From Gamsiella multidivaricata (Eukaryota > Mortierellomycota > Mortierellomycetes > Mortierellales > Mortierellaceae), in the NCBI RefSeq assembly GCF_025024155.1, contig NW_026251783.1, positions 1 to 64,000 of the forward strand: DNA of 64,000 nt, read 5' to 3'. The position numbers and the translations under genes were made by a program. This document shows positions 57,273-64,000 of this stretch, in pieces. The notes below the pieces were generated by a model. It was not told where the DNA came from. It worked only from the letters and a program-made list of their open reading frames with translations, and made no database searches. Every line of letters starts with the position of its first letter. The stretch's first letter is position 1.

Positions 57273-57365
57273 TTCACCGGTGAACGGTTAACCGCGGTGA
57301 ACAATTTTTTTGAGATCTTTTCACCGGTGAAGAAATATTCACCGGATTTCACTACAGTTCACCGA
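57273..57365. repeat. Cluster of TTCACCGGTGAA palindromes
   Basis: Perfect 12-bp palindromes at 57,273-57,284 and 57,320-57,331 (47 bp apart), a variant CCGCGGTGAA at 57,292-57,301, and half sites TTCACCGG at 57,338-57,345 and TTCACCGA at 57,358-57,365, all within about 93 bp. This could be an array of binding sites for a dimeric protein, or part of a small mobile element. Confidence 0.8.
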
Positions 57366-57409
57366 ACTCTAACAGCAATGCTCCTTGCTCATCCTTCCTC
57401 GCCGCTTCA

Positions 57410-57626
57410 GCATCATTCTGACTTTGAGACGTTCAGCCATAATCTAACGGATGATAGCTGCGGGCCATTGCCTGCTCAGGCAGGCCCAAACACCAGTTAT
57501 CCGAATGAACGGTTCCTCTCGTACTAAATTCAATCACCTAACCTGTCCCACGGCGGTCTAAACCCAGCCCACGCTCCCTATTTGTGAGTGCACAATCCAA
57601 CGCTTACTGAATCCTGCTTCAGTATG
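57410..57626 (-). rRNA. Degenerate 28S (LSU) rRNA fragment, 3'-terminal region
   Basis: On the minus strand the sequence follows the conserved end of eukaryotic large-subunit rRNA: GTAAGCGTTGGATTGT, then CTGGGTTTAGACCG, then TTAGTACGAGAGGAAC, then TTCATTCGGATAA, then ATTATGGCTGAACGTCTC and AAGTCAGAATGATGC. About 35 bases present in functional rRNA between GACAGGTTAG and TGATTGAA are missing, and several normally conserved positions differ. It stops abruptly at both ends, so it is a dead insert rather than part of an rDNA unit. Confidence 0.88.
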
Positions 57627-57991
57627 GCGAGTGCGTTGTTGGCTGTAGATCTGGTGTTGGTCGCAGCGGTGGTGCTGGTGATATTGGCTAAGGTCGGTGA
57701 AGGGAGTTGGGACGATACTCCGCGAAGGGATTGTTTAGAATCGAAAGAGTTATGTTTCTCTTACGCGTATTACTTGAGACAGCGGGCTGCCATGGTCAAC
57801 ATTTACGGGCGCACAATACCCCATACCCTGGCTTTAATCTCTTCAATGTTCACCGCTTTCGCTCCCGCTCTTTGGTTTTTCAAACCCATTGAGTGCTTCA
57901 ATTTGTGATCTTGACTACCGCTTTTAATTTGTGAACTTGTCATGGACAAAGACTGCTCTGTATATTGTCTCCAAAAAGCGCAATCCATGCG

Positions 57992-60900
57992 CTAAAAGAT
58001 TGGCAATGCCGAGTCGACCGGCTCTGCTGACTGTACAGTGAGAGAATCGGCCGTGGCAGCGATATCCATCATACTGTGATTTGACGGCACCTTGAGTTTA
58101 TGCGCCACGGATACCATGGTAATTAGCTTTTTGCTTGCCTCGCGGAAGCCCAAAGGTGGAATCGGCTTGCCCACAGTACCGCGTTGCTCTAATAGCCGCA
58201 TATTTATCCTGCTTAAGCCTTGGACGTCTTGGATAGAGGTATTTGATACGGTAAGTCTGTCATGCATCGAACTCCAATGCAGGCCTACCTGACAGCGACC
58301 CTCCTCTTCAATGACCTGCCATATGCGGACAGACTTATCCCAACAGCCGGTTGCGAAATAGGTGCCGTTTGGAGTAGGGCTCCAGGCTATGCTTGTGATG
58401 TATCCATGGAAATCAACAACTGCCAAACATTGACCCGAATTTACATCCCACAGCCGCACTGTGTTGTCGCCACTGCCCGAGGCGATCTGCTGGCCGCTGG
58501 GCGAATACACCACTCTGATTATATAGCGGGTATGGCTGCTTAAGATGGGACCGGGTGCACCGGTTTGCGCATCCCACAGTCGCACCGTGTTGTCGTAACT
58601 GCCTGTGGCGATCTGCTGGCCGCTGGGTGAATACACCACGCTCCAAACATTGTCGGTATGGCCGCTTAAGATGGGACCGGGTGCACCGGTTTGCACGTCC
58701 CACAGTCGCACTGTCTCGTCCCGACTTCCCGAGGCGAGCTGCTGGCCGCTGGGCGAATACACCACGCTGTTTACATAGTGGGTATGGCCGTTTAAGATGG
58801 GACCGGGTGCACCGGTTTGCACGTCCCACAGTCGAACCGTGTTGTCGTGACTTCCCGAGGCGACTTGCTGGCCACTGGGTGAATACGCCGCGCTCCAAAC
58901 ATTGTCGGTATGGCCACTTAAGATGGGACCGGGTGCACCGGTTTGTGCATCCCACAGTCGCACCGTCCTGTCGTCACTGCACGAGGCGATTTGCTGGCCA
59001 TTGGGCGAATATACCACGCTCATGACCTGGCTTGTATGGCCGCTTAAGATGGGACCTGGCGCACTGGTTTGCGCGTCCCACAGTCGAACCGTGTTGTCGT
59101 GACTTCCCGAGGCGATCTGCTGGCCACTGGGCGAATACACCACGCTAGTGACAAAGGAGGTATGACCGCTTAAGATGGGACCAGGTGCGCCGGTTTGCGC
59201 ATCCCACAGTCGCACCGTCTCGTCCCGACTTCCCGAGGCGATTTGCTGGCCATTGGGCGAATACACCACGCTCATAACAATGGATATATGGCCGCTTAAA
59301 ATGGGACCGGGTGCACCGGTTTGCGCATCCCACAGTCGTACCATATAATCCCGACTTCCCGAGGCGATCTGCTGGCCGCTGGGCGAATACACCACGCTAG
59401 TAACAAAGGAGGTATGGCCGCTTAAAATGGGACCAGGTGCACCGGTCTGCATGTCCCACAGTCGCACCGTCCTATCCCGACTTCCCGAGGCGAGCTGCTG
59501 GCCGCTGGGCGAATACACCACGCTGTTTACATAGTGGGTATGGCCGCTTAAGATGGGACCAGGTGCACCGGTTTGCACGTCCCACAGTCGAACCGTGTTG
59601 TCGTGACTTCCCGAGGCGATCTGCTGGCCGCTCGGCGAATACACCACACTCGTAACAAAGTGGGTATGACCGCTTAAGATGGGACCAGGTGCACCGGTTT
59701 GCGCATCCCACAGTCGCACCGTGCAATCCATACTGCCCGAGGCGATCTGCTGACCACTGGGCGAATACACCACACTCGTAACATAAAAGTTATGGCCGCT
59801 TAAGATGGGACCGGGTGCACCGGTTCGCGCATCCCACAGTCGCACCGTGCAATCCCAACCTCCCGAAGCGATCTGCTGGCCGCTGGGCGAATACGCCACG
59901 CCCATAACGCAGTCAGTATGACCGCTTAAGATGGGACCGGGTGCACCGGTTTGCGCATCCCACAGTCGCACCGTCCTGTCGCCACTGCACGAGACGATCT
60001 GCTGGCCGCTGGGCGAATACATCACGCTCTCAACTGAGTCGGTATGACCAAGCAAGGTGTGGGCTTTTGCCCAAGTCGAAGTGTCATACACGCTGATCGC
60101 CCCGCCTCTGAGACCTACAGCACAGAACTTCCCATCTGGCGAATAAGCGCAAGAATTCACCTCACTATCTTCTAAGAGGTACGGCCATTCGCCAAATTGC
60201 ACGCCCGACATCTGTGCGTTGCTCAAATTGGCCTGTCGCAGCCAAATATTCCGAAGATTGACTTTTCTCAAATCTGCCCCCTGCAGCTGAGCAGAATCGA
60301 ATTGGCCCCCGCTCAGGTCCGCTCCTGGAATCCGGATGCCTTTCAGATCTGCGCCGTTAAACAGGATCCCGGCTCTGACCAATATCGTGATCGCATTGGC
60401 AGCCGCCTTGCGTGCCTCTTTGTTGATTTTGGAGTATTCGATCGTTGCAAGCAGCTGCTGCTTGAAGAGAGGTTCCTGTTGGACACGCTCTGCCAAGAAT
60501 TGCAGGATCGACGGTTCGCCCACAAAGCTTCTCCGTGCCAGGGGCGAATCGAGCACGGCCTGTGCAGTGGATGCCACGGGTTCCTCTACAGTAGCCTGGT
60601 CTTCGAAGCTCATGACGGAATGGACGCTCCCCCGACGTGGCAGGGCTTGAGGTAAGGCCGCGCGACTCGCGTTCTCTCCATCTCGCGGCTCAAACACCGC
60701 ACGGGCCAAGCAGTATTCCAACAGCGATTTATGGATAAACCGGTACTGATTGCCACTGCGCGTTAGAGGACATGCCTCACGCAAGAGCTGCTGCTTCTCG
60801 TTCTCCCGGCTAAAGAAGCTTTCTTTCCATGTCCCTTGATCACGAAAGGGCGAGTACTCGACCACCGGATTGCCCGCTTGCTCTCTGTACATCGCTGCCG

Positions 60901-63891
60901 CTAACGCTTTCAGAAAGGCAACTCCGTTCTGCGCAAAACCATCATCGGACAAGTTCTCGAACACCTTCTTCTCTTGATAGCTCAAGTCCTTCTTCTCAAC
61001 GAGCCGCTTCTTGCCTCGTTCCAACCATTGCTCCACAAACTGGTCATACAACGCGACTCTAGTGACCCGGACAGCCGAGAGGTCTTGTCCTAGGTCCACT
61101 ATGCGCGGCAGTACCTCCAGGGACAGCGTCAACATAAAGGGGTTCTTGACCAGGTCTTGCAAGCTGGGAATCAGATTAAGAGCATTCAAGTAGTCCGTCA
61201 CCTGCCAGAGCGGCCTCGTCGCGGACACATATTTCCTTATGTATTCTTGAATTTGATCCATAGAGAATGGCGCAATGACCGCCTCTTGAAATGCTGGCTC
61301 TGCTTGATGGTTATGATCTGCTGGCTGGAATCGATCCCGATAATCAAGGCCAAGGTACTCGCTGCGGCAGCTAATGACCATCTGAGCGCTCCATCCTCCC
61401 ACCTGGTTCAGTCTGTTGCTCCTGTACAGGTTGTGTGTCTGCTGGCTCTCATCATACCCGTCACAAATCAAGATGAATTTGCGGTGGTCTTTCAGCTCTC
61501 GGATCTGGGGCTCGGTAAACTCTGCTTTCCGTAGATGTTTGGCGATCAGATCCTGTTCTGGCTTGTCAATTGCAGGCAAGCTGATAAAGAGCGGAATTCT
61601 GCCGTCCTTTTTCTTATAGGTATCCCACAAGTCGCACTCGAGCTGCCGGTTAAAGGTCGACTTGCCCCCACCCGAATCGCCCAGCAGGAGCATCACCTTA
61701 TGGTCGCTTCTCAGGAAGCCTTCAACTTCTTTTGTCAAGTCGAACAGCTTGTCATCGGACGCTTGCAGGTTAGCCTTGGCTTGAGGGGGGATGTACACGG
61801 CTTCGCCTCGTTCCTTCAATCGTTGCTTTCTTAGTCGTCTCAGGTCGGCTTCAACATCGGGCTTGTTCTGAACAAGATCAAGCAATGATCGAGACGCGAC
61901 GGTTGGCAAGGCGGCCTGCAGCGGGTGTAAGCTTCGATTTCCCTTTCGGCATTTCTGATAAAGGATCCTTCTCGTCTCATCGCCAATGGATTCCAACTCC
62001 TGCAACAAAGATTCGACACCTACACCATGTATCGCGTAGATCACAATAGAATACAGTACAGCTATTAGTACCTGCTAGGCCGTGAACTCCATACTTCATA
62101 ACAAGCCGACAGCCTCTCGCGTATCCGTTCATCATACATACATGGCATAGCTGAGCCAAATGTCGAAGCCAACTGCATAAGAATGTGAAGGATCCATTGC
62201 TTGACGAGGGCTTGCTGGCCCCACTCCACATCGTTTCGGTACATCTCGCCCAGAAACGCAACAGCGCCTTGGCGAGACTCGATATCCCACAGTGGGCTGG
62301 CAGCAAGGTCCCCCAGCCGCCGGCATACTCCTAGTTGAAAGGCTAGGTCACGCCGGCAAGGCGCTTCACAGACCAGGGTTTTGAACTTGGCAAGTTGGCC
62401 GTCCCGAAGCAGCGTGTCTGTCCCGCGCAGTGCTGTATACCAGGCGCGTTTCCGGTTGAAGCTGAGACCGACTTTGAGAGATTCCAAAAGTCCTTGTCCA
62501 CTCTCGACCAGTGCGCTCACACCTTCATAACCGATTTTCGCTGTCTGGATCACCTCTCCCAGTCCCTCCTGAAGATGTCCGAGTCCTGTGATGAAGCCGT
62601 TGACGTCCAGACCTTTCACAGCGCTAACTAGCCCCGAGACGCCCTTCAAAACAATTCCTGTGCGCCGCACCGTTGCTTGCCAGGGTGACTCGTTGTCTGG
62701 GACGCACTGCAGCGCTTGGAAGGCGTAGGCAGCCTGATACGCCAAGTAAGGGTCACTGCTGCCTTGCAGCTCATTCAAATAGGCAGAGAGTGGCTCGTGC
62801 AGCTCTACACGCTTTAAATCTGAGACCTTGGTGTCGGCCATAGCATCCAGGACATTGGACACCGAGAGTGTCAAATGGTAAATATGGGCCGGAGACTGAT
62901 TATGAGTGTCTTGTAGGCGGATGTTGAGGATACGTAAGATCGCAACTAGGTCATCAGTATCGAGGTAACCCGGGGAAGCGCCTTGAATCAGTTGCGCCAG
63001 CCCTTCGAGGGACTGCACATCCAGTAGGCTGGACTGTTCGATACCATTGACAAAGAGCATGAGTAAGCGTTGAAAATCATCCTTCTCGAGAACCGAGCCC
63101 AGGCATACGACTTCTGCAACGGCCTTGGCATCCTTGAGCTCATCGCGAGTGAATGCCCGGACCACATCTGTCGCCAGCGTCCTGAGTCTCTCCTTCTCCT
63201 CTGCATTCTTTTCTGTGGATTTCACCCAATTTCCTGCGGCTGGTTCAAAGACCTCTTCGGGTGACGGCATCACTTGCAGAAGGCCAAGACAGTAGGCGAG
63301 CTGGGAAGTATCGCTGAGTCGCTCATCTGCGTCTGGTAACGCGATCTTGACGGTGGGCTGACGCATGTCATCGGGAAAGATATCCTCAGGAACCCGTGCC
63401 ATGTCGCGGCAGGCGCTATCGGTGGCAGAGGAAATTACAGGACCTGGGTCTTTTGTAGGACGCACATGACTGTTGAAGTCAGAGGACAGTCAACACATTG
63501 AGAGATGCATTAGGTACGACATACGATATAACCGGCTAATGCGAACAAGTAGAGAGCAGGTACTTGTCACTTACCCCCACTTTTCTGCCCTCTTGTAGCT
63601 GACCTGTGCCATTTCGCTATATCCTAAGCTCTCCAATAGGTTGGCGTGCTCGAGACAGGCGCCGGCGAATCCATCGCACAGGGTTTGATCCTCGACGGAT
63701 AGAGGAGCTGTAAGAGTCCTTTTCACAGCTCTTTTCATCCGAGATAACGCGGCCTCCGCATCTTCGCACAACACTAAAGCAATTTCCTGATCCTTGGCTT
63801 TGCGCGCATTCTCCACGTAAACCTTGGTAAGCTCCAACTCCTTTTGTGGCGAGAGAGCCTTTCGTGGCGGCGAAAAAGTTCTGTCAAACAT
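57992..63891 (-). CDS. NLR-like protein: unknown N-terminal region, NACHT ATPase, pentapeptide repeats, 15-blade WD40
   Basis: Three exons, 63575-63891, 62142-63469 and 57992-62019, keep frame and give 1,890 aa. The last junction (T then GT, giving Cys549) is preferred because the alternative reads into a stop. Residues 1-549 are helical with no named domain; the start (ANLLESLGYSEMAQVSYKRAE) looks TPR-like. The NACHT NTPase has Walker A GDSGGGKST (662-670) and Walker B ILICDGYDE (731-739), and switches receptors of the STAND class on ATP binding. Pentapeptide repeats (GADL, ANLS type) follow near 1,100-1,160. WD40 repeats fill about 1,165-1,785: one divergent unit, 13 near-identical units and a last divergent one. 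A conserved-looking tail (LSRINMRLLEQRG) ends the protein. Fungal homologues such as HET-D/E recognise non-self. The partner and trigger are unknown here. Confidence 0.92.
58440..60050 (-). repeat. Near-identical WD40 coding array, 13 units of 126 bp
   Basis: Thirteen tandem 42-codon units sharing SPSGQQIASGS, TVRLWDAQTGAPGPILSGH. Variation is concentrated at two spots per unit: the two residues after GHT (DS, DC, FY, HF, HY, SF, SI, SF, SQ, DN, HY, DN, RY) and the residues on either side of the structural Asp (GDR, WDC, MDC, HDN, RDR and so on). Neighbouring copies repeat in blocks, a sign of recent unequal exchange. Confidence 0.93.
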
Positions 63892-64000
63892 GTCGCTTCT
63901 CTGAGGGAGTTTCTCCTATTGTCATAGAGCAGATGACGGCGATATTAGTGACCTTGTGGTCGATTAATATACCTGTGCGAGTAGCCAGTATACGTACTTA
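63892..64000. other. 5' flank of the NACHT gene
   Basis: 109 bases of promoter or leader up to the window edge. No element recognised. Confidence 0.5.

Larger units (their letters stand above)
56374..57991. other. Gap between NACHT gene and Sel1-kinase B with foreign-looking pieces
   Basis: 1.6 kb containing the TTCACCGGTGAA palindrome cluster and the 28S fragment listed separately, and the kinase B promoter. A 94-codon frame (57,624-57,908, +) starts at the edge of the rRNA piece and is not supported by anything else. Confidence 0.55.

Noticed and set aside
57624..57908. 94-codon plus-strand frame with a hydrophobic N-terminus
   Set aside because: Starts exactly at the edge of the 28S fragment and has no recognisable motif; the context is intergenic. 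A small secreted protein cannot be ruled out, but there is no positive evidence.
58440..60050. Possibility that the WD40 repeats are an assembly duplication
   Set aside because: Units differ at many codons in a patterned way and keep one frame throughout, which an assembly error would not produce. The exact copy number still needs long reads.
62065..62142. Extension of NACHT exon 2 to the TAA at 62,065
   Set aside because: Using the GTATGT donor at 62,141 and the GTGTAG acceptor gives an exact phase and continuous protein (SAMPC-VESLLQEL); the extension would end the protein before the NACHT domain.
1..64000. CRISPR arrays, tRNA genes, plasmid or phage features
   Set aside because: No spaced identical short repeats, no cloverleaf-like segments with a recognisable T-arm, and the gene structure is eukaryotic. 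tRNAs were scanned only by eye, so one could be missed.

Overview
The window looks like nuclear DNA of a filamentous early-diverging fungus, most likely Mortierellomycotina (Mortierella and relatives). This is inferred, not proven. The support is a complete fungal-type elongation factor 3, many short GT-AG introns with T-rich 3' ends, long homopolymer runs between genes, and a NACHT-WD40 protein plus Sel1-repeat kinases of the kind I associate with that group. Exon boundaries were derived by hand from splice dinucleotides, reading-frame phase and protein continuity. Every multi-exon model given with exon coordinates keeps its frame across all junctions.

Region 1 (1-46,981) is mostly conserved single-copy genes on both strands. 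In order: an App1-like lipid phosphatase (cut by the window edge), transcription elongation factor TFIIS, HPRT, a Zucchini/PLD6-like phospholipase D, a small coiled-coil protein, an SH3-like plus TBC RabGAP of about 1,614 aa, catalase, a FabG-like reductase and a small SET protein. These are followed by a CENP-B-type DNA-binding protein, a DUF726 membrane hydrolase, medium-chain acyl-CoA dehydrogenase, the ribosome-biogenesis factor NOP53, elongation factor 3, a very large glycogenin and a Gln-rich Myb/SANT-like protein. Intergenic DNA is rich in homopolymers, microsatellites and strand-biased CT tracts, several of them just upstream of start codons.

Region 2 (about 47,000-64,000) is different. 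It has a decayed RNase H piece of a retroelement, an F-box gene with two in-frame stops, two adjacent protein kinases with Sel1 repeats, a degenerate 28S rRNA fragment, a cluster of TTCACCGGTGAA palindromes, and a 1,890-aa NACHT, pentapeptide and WD40 protein. The NACHT protein carries 13 almost identical 126-bp WD units. All the protein-coding genes here are on the minus strand. The combination of an NLR-like receptor, a non-RD kinase and a second kinase resembles innate-immunity or non-self-recognition modules. It is the best candidate in the window for an undescribed system, but a functional link is inference.

The housekeeping genes cover transcription, translation and ribosome assembly (TFIIS, elongation factor 3, NOP53), purine salvage (HPRT), lipid and peroxide metabolism (acyl-CoA dehydrogenase, reductase, catalase, App1, PLD) and glycogen initiation (glycogenin). 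I saw no operon-like logic among them. I found no tRNA, CRISPR or intact transposon.
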